Below are positions 44,953 through 53,455 of a stretch of DNA of 64,000 bases, piece after piece. A model generated the notes under the pieces. It was given only the letters and a program-made list of their open reading frames with translations. It was not told where the DNA came from and did no database searches. The position numbers were made by a program, and so were the translations under genes. Source of the stretch: an uncultured Pseudomonadales bacterium (GTDB lineage: Bacteria; Pseudomonadota; Gammaproteobacteria; Pseudomonadales; Azotimanducaceae); the NCBI GenBank assembly GCA_958296165.1, contig OY282447.1:4811154-4875153 (forward strand), written 5' to 3'. Numbering within the stretch: position 1 is the first letter of the stretch; each line of letters starts with the position of its first letter.

Positions 44953-45062
44953 GTGAACAACGCCGTCCAGGCTGTCGAAAACCACCTTCCAGCCGTCGCC
45001 GTCGGCGAGTCCGCGGCGCGGCTGGTGCGGGATTCCTACGCATCGAACGCGCCAGACGCGGG
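44953..45062 (+). pseudogene. Second tyrosine-recombinase N-terminal fossil
   Basis: From GTG 44953 the frame reads MNNAVQAVENHLPAVAVGES and then AARLVRDSYASN, matching the fossil at 42043-42133 in inverted orientation and diverging after SYASN. No catalytic part follows. It joins directly to a DUF488 fragment on the opposite strand. Confidence 0.45.
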
Positions 45063-45104
45063 ATTTTCCACTGAGCGTACAGGAGCTAGGCAGCCTCCAG
45101 AGCA

Positions 45105-45230
45105 TGACGCCAGGGGCACCGAGCGCACATCGGCCACAGCATTGACGGCGTGCCTATGCAGCAGGGCAAGGAAGTCCGCCAAAGCATGGTTGGAGTGGCC
45201 GACGGCGTCCGCGGCGCCGTGGTGCCGCAA
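45105..45230 (-). pseudogene. N-terminal fragment of a DUF488-family gene
   Basis: VGHSNHALADFLALLHRHAV then NAVADVRSVPLAS is the opening of DUF488 proteins (TIGHSN...LVDVRS.P.S). The remainder is missing; the frame runs into the integrase fossil. Confidence 0.5.
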
Positions 45231-45287
45231 GGGGGGCCGAGCGAAGTGCTATGCTGCTAGCAGTGCCTCGAACTCAGCCGTAACCAA

Positions 45288-46670
45288 ATGACACACTACG
45301 TCGATCTCGAAAAGAAGCATGGCATCAAAGACAAGCTGATACCGGATGACTACGAGGTCGCCGTACGCTGGCTGGGGGAGTACTTCATGCCTGTCTGGGA
45401 AGAAGTTCAAGCATGGCGGCCCGCCATGGATGAGGGCTACATGCTCAAACAGCGCAGATTGATGGAGCAACTGCACCAGGTGGTCGAACAGGGGCTCAAG
45501 ATACTTCTCAAGATTCGTGGCAACTTCATTGACAAGCGGCCGAATAAGCATGGGTGTGGCGACAGGCACCATGACCTGTTGCCGCTCTTCCACAAAGTTC
45601 ACAAATTGGATCAAGGCATCGTACGACGTCAATTCGACATCTATGTGTCGTTCTACGACCACGTCGGCGACATGTCGCTAGAAGAATATCTCTCAAAGTG
45701 GGGCCAAGGAGATATGTATATCAACAACCGGCTGGCAGCGGTCGAAGCTGTTGGACGGTCATGGGGAGAAGTCGCGGGAAGCTACGAGGAGATGCACCCT
45801 TGGGTTATGGCTGAACTTGCGCAAGCGCTAGTGAGCACATTGCGCGCGAAGGCATACACGGATCATGGCGCGTACACCATAGACCTTCGACTGGAACACG
45901 CTATTGAAGGTGCTATTAACGGTGCCTACGAAACGCCCATACCCAAGCACCCGGCAGATGGCGGCGACTCAGCAGTCGAGGCGGCGATGGACGCAATGTG
46001 GTCGTTCGTCGAAGATCGAGGTGGATGGATTAACACCGCAGCCTATCTCATACGTGGCGGCGACGTCGCCGACGGTGACGAGTATCTTCGGGCTTGGCTG
46101 ACCGCGGCCAAGGAGCGGCTGCAAGCAGACACTGCGGATGCTCCCCAGTCGTTGGACATGAGGCTGTTCCTAGAGAGGGCGGTGCGCGAAAACGTCCGTT
46201 GGGATGCGACAGAGGAAGCGTTCTTCACAGACGGACCGAAGTACGAGGCATACAGGGTCTTTGATGGGGACGACCCCTATGTTCTGCGCTCGCCGCCCTA
46301 TGTTCTGCGCTGGCAACAAGGAGATCGGCGCGGATGCATACCGCTCGACAGAGATAATGTGCCGGATTGGAGGACGCTACCCGAGCGTGGCGCACGGATT
46401 ACTCTGGCCCTTGACCGCGAGGACATGCGCGAATTCGACGATTCCGTAAATGGCGGAGAAGCGACGAGATTCGTGCTGCTGCGGGATGGCGAGGAGAGAA
46501 TGACGTTCTTGGCACTAGTGCCTTTCAGGTCGCGGGGTACGGCACCAAACGAAAAAGTTCGCGTCCGCTTGTGCGTTTGCCACGAGGGCGATGACTATGG
46601 TGTTCTGTCGATGCCAAGCCGTGAACATGGAACGCTCCCTTGGTCTTGGATCGGGTACCGTCGTACTTGA
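45288..46670 (+). CDS. Hypothetical protein of unknown function
   Basis: 460 aa, soluble, acidic, Trp/Tyr-rich, with a mostly helical N-terminal two thirds. RPNKHGCGDRHHDLLPLFHKVHKL (split as RPNKHGCGDRHH near residue 84) recalls the conserved polar patch of HEPN-like RNases, but this is only a resemblance. A short in-frame duplication at 46276-46312 gives PYVLRSPPYVLRW. No partner gene is evident. The start ATG 45288 lacks a clear ribosome-binding site. Confidence 0.55.
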   Translation: MTHYVDLEKKHGIKDKLIPDDYEVAVRWLGEYFMPVWEEVQAWRPAMDEGYMLKQRRLMEQLHQVVEQGLKILLKIRGNFIDKRPNKHGCGDRHHDLLPLFHKVHKLDQGIVRRQFDIYVSFYDHVGDMSLEEYLSKWGQGDMYINNRLAAVEAVGRSWGEVAGSYEEMHPWVMAELAQALVSTLRAKAYTDHGAYTIDLRLEHAIEGAINGAYETPIPKHPADGGDSAVEAAMDAMWSFVEDRGGWINTAAYLIRGGDVADGDEYLRAWLTAAKERLQADTADAPQSLDMRLFLERAVRENVRWDATEEAFFTDGPKYEAYRVFDGDDPYVLRSPPYVLRWQQGDRRGCIPLDRDNVPDWRTLPERGARITLALDREDMREFDDSVNGGEATRFVLLRDGEERMTFLALVPFRSRGTAPNEKVRVRLCVCHEGDDYGVLSMPSREHGTLPWSWIGYRRT

Positions 46671-46689
46671 ACGAGGCGGAGGCACCACC

Positions 46690-46830
46690 AGCGCCAGATC
46701 GAGCGCTCCACATGCGCCCGGGTCATGTTTGCCGACAAGCGTGCCCGCAGTTCCCTCGCCGATTCATGTCCCTGCGCGCCAGCGAGATTCGCGCCCGCGT
46801 GTCCCTGCTCGGCCGCCTTGTCGCTGGCGG
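46690..46830 (-). pseudogene. Fossil of a Sel1-protein C-terminus
   Basis: Minus strand reads GHESARELRARLSANMTRAHVE, matching GHMSARELRTVLSGYMTWAQIVE at the end of the HNH-Sel1 protein. Upstream, repeat sequence is scrambled. The remaining 200 bases to 47031 show no gene. Confidence 0.55.
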
Positions 46831-47031
46831 TGCCCGCAACTTGTGCGCGGCGTCGTGATCCATGCGGCGCACGATAGGCGCACCGCAGCCGCGTGTGCAG
46901 GATCGGCCGGGCGTCACGGGCGAGAGCCTCTGGCCGACATGCGAGATCCGCCCATGTCGCAGCCGGCTGCCACTCGAACGAGCTATCACGGGCCTACGAT
47001 TTGTCGCACGCCCCGCGCACATTCAATCCAT

Positions 47032-47991
47032 TTACCGCGTGCGCGCAAAGACGTAAGCGACACCGCGCCGACGCATCCACACCTTGGCGAACTCCGCCGC
47101 GTTATAGCGACATTCCACAGCGCCGGGCTCGGCGGCGGGGTCATTCACCACCACCGCGTCACCCTCCAAACCACGCAGCAGCACTAGATGGCCGCCCGTC
47201 TGCGGACGCGGGCTGCCGGCTAGTTCGCCAGTGCCGAAGCGGATGCTGGCGACCAGCGGCGCGCCGCTCGCCAGTACGAGCTGGGCGAGCTGCCAGTCGG
47301 TGGCCAACTCCACGGCCGCCAAGACGCCGCGCCGCGCAGCGGCCCAGACGTTCTGCGGCCACGCGCCGTATAGGCCGGTGGGGCGGTGGCGGGCGCTGGC
47401 GACGAAGGCCTCGAAGTCGCTATGCCTTTCGATGCCGAGCGCCATCGAGGTGGCGGTGGGTGAGCAGGCGAGAAAGCGCACATCCTCAGCCAAGCTGAGC
47501 TGGCTGAGACAGGGCGCAGCGGTAGCGGGCCGATCTGCTGGCGCCTGCTGGGGCGGCACCATTTCCCAAGGGCGAATCGACACCGCGAGCAGATAGTCGC
47601 GTGGCCGCGTCGCCTTGCAACGCAAGCTCAAGATCGGCTTGGCGAGGGCGGCATTGGTCTCGAAGCAGTCCACCGGCACGATGGCACCCGTGCCCCGGCG
47701 GCGCTCGCGGCGGCGTGTGCTCTGGCCGAAGCGAGCGGTCTCGAATCGAGCCCCGGCAGCGTCCAAGCGGAACGAGAACGGGGCCGCCGTCGACACGCTG
47801 GAGAAGCTTGCCGTGATAAGGTGGTTGGCGGGTACGTCGGGCAGTTCGATGCGCACGGGCGCCGAGCCGCCACGCCACTCGGCGTGGCCGTGCAACGGCA
47901 GGGGATAATTCACTTCCGGCGAGGCCAAACGCAGGGAATAGATGAGTTGGTCGGTCAAGTTGCGGCGCCTACGGCTCGAACTGGTGGTCAC
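47032..47991 (-). CDS. C39-like cysteine peptidase family protein
   Basis: 319 aa. The C-terminal papain-like C39 domain shows the nucleophile region LACSPTATSMALG (about residue 175), the His in TGGHLVLLRGLEG and the Asp in VVVNDPAAE. The N-terminal 150 residues form an unassigned beta-rich domain. No membrane or ABC part, so not a bacteriocin exporter. GTG 47991 gives the longest product; TTG 47958 (MTDQLIYSL) is a plausible true start and reduces overlap with the divergent glutaredoxin gene. Confidence 0.8.
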   Translation of the reverse strand: MTTSSSRRRRNLTDQLIYSLRLASPEVNYPLPLHGHAEWRGGSAPVRIELPDVPANHLITASFSSVSTAAPFSFRLDAAGARFETARFGQSTRRRERRRGTGAIVPVDCFETNAALAKPILSLRCKATRPRDYLLAVSIRPWEMVPPQQAPADRPATAAPCLSQLSLAEDVRFLACSPTATSMALGIERHSDFEAFVASARHRPTGLYGAWPQNVWAAARRGVLAAVELATDWQLAQLVLASGAPLVASIRFGTGELAGSPRPQTGGHLVLLRGLEGDAVVVNDPAAEPGAVECRYNAAEFAKVWMRRRGVAYVFARTR

Positions 47992-48220
47992 GGACTCGTG
48001 CAGCCGCTGCGACGAAGCACTCGATCACCTGCTCAGTATGCCAGAACTGCGCGGCGCGGCCCTGACGACCCGGGAAGTGCTGGCCGACGAGCGCCTGTAC
48101 GCCCGCTACGCCGCCCGCGTGCCGGTGCTGCGCGTCGGCGAGAGCGTGGAACTAGAGTGGCCGTTCGACATCGCGCACTTACGGCGGCTGCTGGCCAGCG
48201 CCAGCGACGCGGCGCGATAG
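47942..48220 (+). CDS. Glutaredoxin-like (DUF836) protein
   Basis: 92 aa thioredoxin-fold protein with the redox pair in DSCSRCDEAL, the cis-Pro region ARVPVLRVG, and a closing FDIAHLRRLL helix. The annotated 5' end overlaps the divergent C39-like gene by 50 bases. A later start (for example TTG 47960 or GTG 47984) may be the real one. Confidence 0.8.
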   Translation: MSWSVKLRRLRLELVVTDSCSRCDEALDHLLSMPELRGAALTTREVLADERLYARYAARVPVLRVGESVELEWPFDIAHLRRLLASASDAAR

Positions 48221-48251
48221 CGGGCCACTGCCAAGCGCCTTCGCCAAGACC

Positions 48252-49106
48252 TCAAACATCGGGCGAGCGGAGATGACCAGGTACGTCGCTAGCCGCACCG
48301 CTGGCTACGTCGATACGGAAGAATCGAGCGGCGTTGGCGTGCGTCCGCCGGGCCAGCGTCGCCACTTCTTCGCCGCGACATTCGGCCAGCTTGGCGACCA
48401 CCCACGGCAGGAACGCCGGCTCGTTGCGGCGCGAGCGGGGCTTGGGAGTCATGTTGCGCGGCAGCAGGAACGGCGCGTCGGTTTCGATCATCAGCCGGTG
48501 TGCTGGAATGCGCATCGCCAGCGCAGCCAACTCGGCACCGCGGCGCGGGTCGCAGATCCAGCCGGTGACGCCGATGTGGTAGCCGTCTTGCAGGTAGCCG
48601 TCGAGGTCTTCGGCGCTGCCCGTGAAGCAGTGGATGACGCAGTCGACCAAGGAATCGCGGTAATCGGCGAGGATGGCGCGGGTCTCGCCGCCGGAGTCGC
48701 GGTCATGCACGAACAGCGGCTTGCCCACCGCCACCGCCAGCTCCGCCTGGCGTTGAAGTGCCCGACGCTGAGCGGCGCGGCTCGAATAGTTGCGGTAGTA
48801 ATCGAGGCCCGTCTCTCCGAGGGCAACCACATGCGGCGATGCGGCCAACGATGCAATGGCATCGGGCCAGTCCGCCTCGGCAGTCTCCGCATCATGCGGA
48901 TGCACCCCCGCCGTCGCGTACAGCCCGGTCCGTTCGGCAAGCACGACCGCGGCCCGACTCGCCGCCACGCTGGTGCCCGTGACGATCATCGATGCCACGC
49001 CCGCCGTTGCCGCACGCTGCAATACGTCGCAGCGGTCTGCATCGAACGCGGTGTGGGTGAGATTGACGCCGATGTCGATCACGTCATTCGGAAACGAATT
49101 GCTCAT
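48252..49106 (-). CDS. tatD: TatD 3'-5' metal-dependent DNase
   Basis: 284 aa TIM-barrel metallohydrolase, TatD proper rather than YcfH: it opens DVIDIGVNLTHTAFD, where E. coli TatD has FDIGVNLTSSQF. Further marks are TAGVHPHDAE, VALGETGLDYYRN, FVHDRDSGGETR, VIHCFTGSAEDL and IETDAPFLLPRNMTPKPRSRRNEP. MSNSFPNDV at 49106 is chosen; it overlaps the slt end by 23 bases. Confidence 0.94.
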   Translation of the reverse strand: MSNSFPNDVIDIGVNLTHTAFDADRCDVLQRAATAGVASMIVTGTSVAASRAAVVLAERTGLYATAGVHPHDAETAEADWPDAIASLAASPHVVALGETGLDYYRNYSSRAAQRRALQRQAELAVAVGKPLFVHDRDSGGETRAILADYRDSLVDCVIHCFTGSAEDLDGYLQDGYHIGVTGWICDPRRGAELAALAMRIPAHRLMIETDAPFLLPRNMTPKPRSRRNEPAFLPWVVAKLAECRGEEVATLARRTHANAARFFRIDVASGAASDVPGHLRSPDV

Positions 49107-51090
49107 GTGCCGCCAGCACCGGGGCCGGTGCATCGAGCAGGCGGCTATAGACGCAGTCGAACGCGATCACGCCTTTCACGTAGTCGCGCGTCTCGCGGAA
49201 TGGGATGCGCTCCACCCACACCGCAGTGGGCATGCGGTCGGCATCCTTCAGCCAGCGTTTCACACGGCCTTCGCCGGCGTTGTATGCCGCCGCGGCGAGT
49301 GCTCGGTTGCCGCGGTAGATGCGCATCAGCGCCGCGAAGTGATGCGCTCCCAAACGCACGTTCACATGCGGGTCGACGAGTTCCTTCCTGCTCGGCCGAG
49401 CAACGCCCAGCCGATCAGCGACCAGACGCGCGGTGGCCGGCATCAGCTGCATGAGGCCGCGGGCGCCAGCGCCCGACAGAGCGCCGGTGTGGAACGCGCT
49501 CTCCTGCCGCGACACCGCAAGCAGGAGATGGACGGGTAGGTCCGCCTCGGTCGCGTAGCGGCGGTAGACGTCTAGTTGAGTCAAAGGAAAGCGAAACGCC
49601 ACCATGTCGCCCAGTTCAGCGTCGCGGGCGCCGAAGACAGCCTGATCGACCCAGCCCATGGCGGCGGTCAACTCCACTAGATGTCGGAGCTGGTCCGGAT
49701 TCAACAACTGCAGCGCAAATCGCCACTCGCGCCGGGCGTTGACCAAATCGCCTACCGCGTACAGCTCGCGCATCCGCAGCACGGTGGGCGTACGCAGCAG
49801 AGTGCGCTGCGCGGCTCGATCGCGCAGCGGCGGCTCGGCGTTCAGCTGCGGTGCCTGGCCAAGGTCGTCGGCGGCCAAGAATCCGTAGTAGGTACGCAGC
49901 CCGGCGATGGCCTGCAAGTGCTGGCGGCCGGCTTCCGCTTCGCCGGTCTCGATCAGCGCCCGGCCGCGCCAATAGCGCCAGCGTGGCGCGGCGGCCAGAT
50001 CGGCCGACAGGGCGCCGATCCAAAGCGCTGCGGCGCTCCATTGCTGCGAGCGAACGGTAGCCAGCGCAACGCGCTCCACCGCACTCGCGGAAAAACCCTC
50101 CGGGCCGTCGCTCGGCACGCCGCCCTGCTCCACCGCGGCGGCGACCAGCTGCGCTTGGATGTAGCGCTGATCGGCGGCGGCGAAAGCGAACTTTTCGCGC
50201 ACCCGCGCCCACAGCGCCAAGGCTCGCTCAGCGTCCTGCTTGGCGTAGCGCAACAGCCCATGCCGCAAGGCACGTCGGCCATTCTCGTCGTCCGCGAAGC
50301 GCGATAGCTGCCGTGCGCTGCGCGGTTGCACATGCGCGTTCACGTAAAGCTGGCCGGCGGCAGCGTTGGCCTGATCGAAGAAGCGCAACAGGTAACGCCC
50401 CAGTCCGACTTCATTGGCCTCCAGCACCAACGTCAGCCGTGCCCAGACGGTGTCCTGATCCAAGTGGCCGGCAGCGATCCAAACCTCGAACAGTGGATCA
50501 CAGGCCTTCGGCATGGACTGCGCGGACACCCACAGATCGCGCACTTGGGCGAGCGCCGCATCGCGCTCGCCGGAGCGATACAGCGCGCGCAGATAGTTGC
50601 AGCGAGCGGCGGCATTGTCGCTGGCTTCGTAGTTCGTCAAGTAGACGTCCCAGCGACCACGCCGCACTTGCGCGTTGAGCCATTGCCGGAAGAAGCGCTC
50701 CGCGAGCGGCGTGGCCTCAAGTTCGGCGCGCAGTTGCCGTGCCCGCTTCGCCGACGTGTTGGCAACGCGCCCTTGCGCTGCGTAGTAGGTCAGGTACGGA
50801 TACAGCGCGTAATCCTCGAGTTTCGCCATCCGCCGGCGATACTCGCTAGATCGGCCAGCGCGCAGGGCCTGCACGGCGCGGCGGTACGTAAGCCGCTGTT
50901 CGTAGAGCGACATCGCTTCAGCGCCGGCGGCGGCTTGGCTGGCCAGCGGCGGCGCGATTGCGAGCAACGCGGCTACGAGCGCTTTGGCAACGGCGCGACG
51001 GCCGCACAGGCGGCAGCGCGACCGACGACCCTGGCGTTGTATCCGATCGCCGTACCCGCGCCGTTCCTTGGCGCAGACGGCGATGCTCAC
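49084..51090 (-). CDS. slt: Soluble lytic murein transglycosylase
   Basis: About 668 aa Slt70-like enzyme cleaving peptidoglycan with 1,6-anhydro-muramic acid formation in the periplasm. A signal-like segment (AVAKALVAALLAIAPPLASQA) is followed by the long alpha-superhelical U/L domain. The C-terminal lysozyme-like domain has the catalytic Glu in AVSRQESAFHTGALSGAGARGLMQLMPATA and AAAAYNAGEGRVKRWL. The first 30 residues are Arg-rich and unlike a signal peptide, so the true start is probably further in. Confidence 0.92.
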   Translation of the reverse strand: MSIAVCAKERRGYGDRIQRQGRRSRCRLCGRRAVAKALVAALLAIAPPLASQAAAGAEAMSLYEQRLTYRRAVQALRAGRSSEYRRRMAKLEDYALYPYLTYYAAQGRVANTSAKRARQLRAELEATPLAERFFRQWLNAQVRRGRWDVYLTNYEASDNAAARCNYLRALYRSGERDAALAQVRDLWVSAQSMPKACDPLFEVWIAAGHLDQDTVWARLTLVLEANEVGLGRYLLRFFDQANAAAGQLYVNAHVQPRSARQLSRFADDENGRRALRHGLLRYAKQDAERALALWARVREKFAFAAADQRYIQAQLVAAAVEQGGVPSDGPEGFSASAVERVALATVRSQQWSAAALWIGALSADLAAAPRWRYWRGRALIETGEAEAGRQHLQAIAGLRTYYGFLAADDLGQAPQLNAEPPLRDRAAQRTLLRTPTVLRMRELYAVGDLVNARREWRFALQLLNPDQLRHLVELTAAMGWVDQAVFGARDAELGDMVAFRFPLTQLDVYRRYATEADLPVHLLLAVSRQESAFHTGALSGAGARGLMQLMPATARLVADRLGVARPSRKELVDPHVNVRLGAHHFAALMRIYRGNRALAAAAYNAGEGRVKRWLKDADRMPTAVWVERIPFRETRDYVKGVIAFDCVYSRLLDAPAPVLAAHEQFVSE

Positions 51091-51122
51091 AGCGTCACGA
51101 ACATTTGCGTGCGAGTGCCTGG

Positions 51123-51578
51123 CTAGTCGTCGGCATCAGCGACGTCGCGGCCAACCCGCACCGCCAGCACGTCGCAGGATGCGCCGTGCAGAACGCCGTT
51201 GGCGGTGGATCCCAGCAGCAGCGCGATGCCGTGCCGACCGTGGCTGCCAACGACGATTAGGTCCATTTCTTCGGATTCGGCAATGCGATGTATTTCGCTC
51301 TCGGCACGGCCGAATACCAAATGTCGCCGTTGCTCGGGAATGTCGAACGATGCCGCGAAGTCGGCGAGGTGCGAGCGCGCCTGCGCGTGGATCTGGTCCT
51401 GCACCGAAGACAGATCCATGGCGATGTCGCCGCCGTAGGCAAAGGTGAGCGGCTCGATGGCGTGTGCGACATGCAACTCGGCGTTGGCGGCGGTCGCGAG
51501 CGCCGTTGCACGGTGGGCTACACGCCGAGACTCATCGGTAAGGTCAACGGCGAGCAGGATGCGGCGGTAGTCGCTCAT
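51123..51578 (-). CDS. Universal stress protein, UspA family
   Basis: 151 aa Usp-fold protein. ATP-binding motif GSHGRHGIALLLGSTANGVL (G-2x-G-9x-GS) near the end and RRILLAVDLTDESRRV at the start. ATG 51578 chosen; a TTG two codons earlier is less likely. Confidence 0.93.
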   Translation of the reverse strand: MSDYRRILLAVDLTDESRRVAHRATALATAANAELHVAHAIEPLTFAYGGDIAMDLSSVQDQIHAQARSHLADFAASFDIPEQRRHLVFGRAESEIHRIAESEEMDLIVVGSHGRHGIALLLGSTANGVLHGASCDVLAVRVGRDVADADD

Positions 51579-51661
51579 GGGCAAGCTCCGGCAAGTCGTC
51601 TAGCGAAGGCGACCTTACACTACACTCGCGGACTCTCTCAACAGTTTCGACGGGGCGTGCT

Positions 51662-52228
51662 TTGACTTGGGTGGTCGTGGCGCTGGTGATTGCTCTCGCC
51701 ATAGGGCCGATCTTCTGGCTGCTGCCGTCCAAGCGAGACAAGCGCTTGGCGGAGTTCCGCAGCGCCGCCCGCCGCGCCGGCCTAGTGGTGGAGGTCGCCG
51801 CCGTTCCGAAACTCGATGCAGACCCGGCCGAGCGCGTCTCGGCCGGCGGCGTTGCCCGCGACGCGAAGATCGACTGCGCTGCCTACCGGCTGCCGCTTTC
51901 GTCGCCGCTGCCGGCCGCACCGCGCTGGCAAATGCTCAAGTCGCAGCGCACGAGCGGCGATCTGCCAGGCTGGACCGCGCTCGAGCCGCCTGTGAACCTG
52001 CCCGTTCCCGCACACGACTATTGGCGGCAGCTTAGCTCGATCATCGACGCCCTGCCGGGCGGCTGCATCGGCGTACAAGCGAACGCGCACATGGTTGCCT
52101 GGCTGGGCCGGGAGCGCGCCGAGGACGACACGGCGACGGCCGTGGTCGAAGACATCCGAGCCGGCCTAGAGGCGGTAAGCATTCTGCACGGTGAGCTGAA
52201 CGCCGCGGCCATGCGCCAAGACGAGTGA
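51662..52228 (+). CDS. Membrane-anchored hypothetical protein
   Basis: 188 aa starting with TTG. One N-terminal transmembrane helix (VVVALVIALAIGPIFWLL), then a cytoplasmic domain with RLAEFRSAARRAGLVVEV and VPKLDADPAERVSAGG. This pattern recurs in gammaproteobacterial proteins of unknown function sometimes mislabelled YajC. Divergent from uspA. Confidence 0.75.
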   Translation: MTWVVVALVIALAIGPIFWLLPSKRDKRLAEFRSAARRAGLVVEVAAVPKLDADPAERVSAGGVARDAKIDCAAYRLPLSSPLPAAPRWQMLKSQRTSGDLPGWTALEPPVNLPVPAHDYWRQLSSIIDALPGGCIGVQANAHMVAWLGRERAEDDTATAVVEDIRAGLEAVSILHGELNAAAMRQDE

Positions 52229-52335
52229 TCTAGGCCGCAGCTTGGCGTGGGGGGAGTGGGTAGAACGCGGCTTGAAGGCAGCCGCCGCAACGTGCTATTG
52301 ATCCGCACCGACACCAGCCGCATCAAGGAGGCGCC

Positions 52336-53427
52336 ATGCCCGCGCCCGCTCTCATCACCACGCTCGACGAGTTCGAGGCCGAGTATCGCAACGGCGTCGG
52401 CTACGTCATGCCGCCACGCGGCAGCCGCGAAGCGAGCATCGACAACATCCGCAGCTTCGGCGACGGCATAGGCGACTACAACCCGCTCTACCGCGACGAA
52501 GCCTACGCCGCCGACAGCCGCTTCGGCATGATTACCGCACCGCCCATCTTCATCTATGGCGCGAGCCTGGGAATCGCCATGGCCATCAACGGCAACATCG
52601 ACGGCCGGCGGCTCTCCTCCAGCTACTTCCCCATGAACTACGCCGGCGGCACCATCGACTTCCACCGCACGATCTGGCCCGGCGACCGGATCTCGGCCAG
52701 CGAACGCATCGTCGACATCCACCGCAAACACAGCGAACGCATCGGCGATTTCGTGCTCTGCGAAGCCGCCATCGACTACCACAACCAGCGCAAGGAGCTG
52801 GTTGCGACCAAGACCACGCTGATGGCCCGCTATCAGAACTTGGGCGGCGGGCGCACCATCCAATACGACCGCGAAAAGAAAACGCAAGTGATCGAAGAGT
52901 CGCCCGATCCATTGGTGTTCGAGCGCCAGCGCTGCGGCAGCGAAACGCGCTACTTCGAAGACGTACGCGAAGGCGACGAGATGCCGCCGCTGCACAAGGG
53001 CACCTATACCGTAACGGAGCTATTCCTATTCACGCACGGGGTGGTGGGCACCCGCCGCAGCCCACGCGCCGCGCTGGAAGCCGAAGAATCCAAGGATTTG
53101 GGCGGCGGCGGACGCTACGACGCCGAACACGCCCGCAACCGGCGCAACATGCCCGGGCAGTTCGACTGGGGGCCGCAGCGCGTATGCTGGCTGGCACAGA
53201 TGGCAACCGACTGGATGGGCGACGACGGCACCTTGAAACGCATGGAGACGCGGGTGCGGCATCCGAACGTGGTGGGCGACACCAACACGGTGTTCGGCAA
53301 GGTGGCCAAGAAGAGCGTAGCGGATGGCGAGCATCTCGTGGAGCTCGACGTCTACAACGAGAACCAGGCCGGGCTCGCTACGGCGATCTGCCGCGTCACG
53401 GTGGCACTGCCCTCGCGCAGCGCATAG
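52336..53427 (+). CDS. MaoC-like dehydratase / FAS1-like hot-dog protein
   Basis: 363 aa with two hot-dog domains. The first shows IGDYNPLYRDEAYAADSRFGMITAPPIFIY and TIDFHRTIWPGDRISASERI; the second is shorter, with WLAQMATDWMGDDG and ELDVYNENQ. Such proteins hydrate or dehydrate acyl-CoA or related thioesters. GGAGG lies 6 bases before the ATG. Substrate unknown. Confidence 0.88.
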   Translation: MPAPALITTLDEFEAEYRNGVGYVMPPRGSREASIDNIRSFGDGIGDYNPLYRDEAYAADSRFGMITAPPIFIYGASLGIAMAINGNIDGRRLSSSYFPMNYAGGTIDFHRTIWPGDRISASERIVDIHRKHSERIGDFVLCEAAIDYHNQRKELVATKTTLMARYQNLGGGRTIQYDREKKTQVIEESPDPLVFERQRCGSETRYFEDVREGDEMPPLHKGTYTVTELFLFTHGVVGTRRSPRAALEAEESKDLGGGGRYDAEHARNRRNMPGQFDWGPQRVCWLAQMATDWMGDDGTLKRMETRVRHPNVVGDTNTVFGKVAKKSVADGEHLVELDVYNENQAGLATAICRVTVALPSRSA

Positions 53428-53455
53428 CGCTGACGTCGGTGGCGGCAGCCGGCAG

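Larger units (their letters stand above)
44534..45287. other. Decayed region between two unknown genes
   Basis: Contains three gene fossils listed separately (a Sel1 piece near 44575, an integrase N-terminus at 44953 and a DUF488 piece at 45105) and no intact gene. Confidence 0.5.

Noticed and set aside
48273-49454. 393-aa open frame on the plus strand
   Set aside because: Antisense to tatD and slt, both strongly supported.
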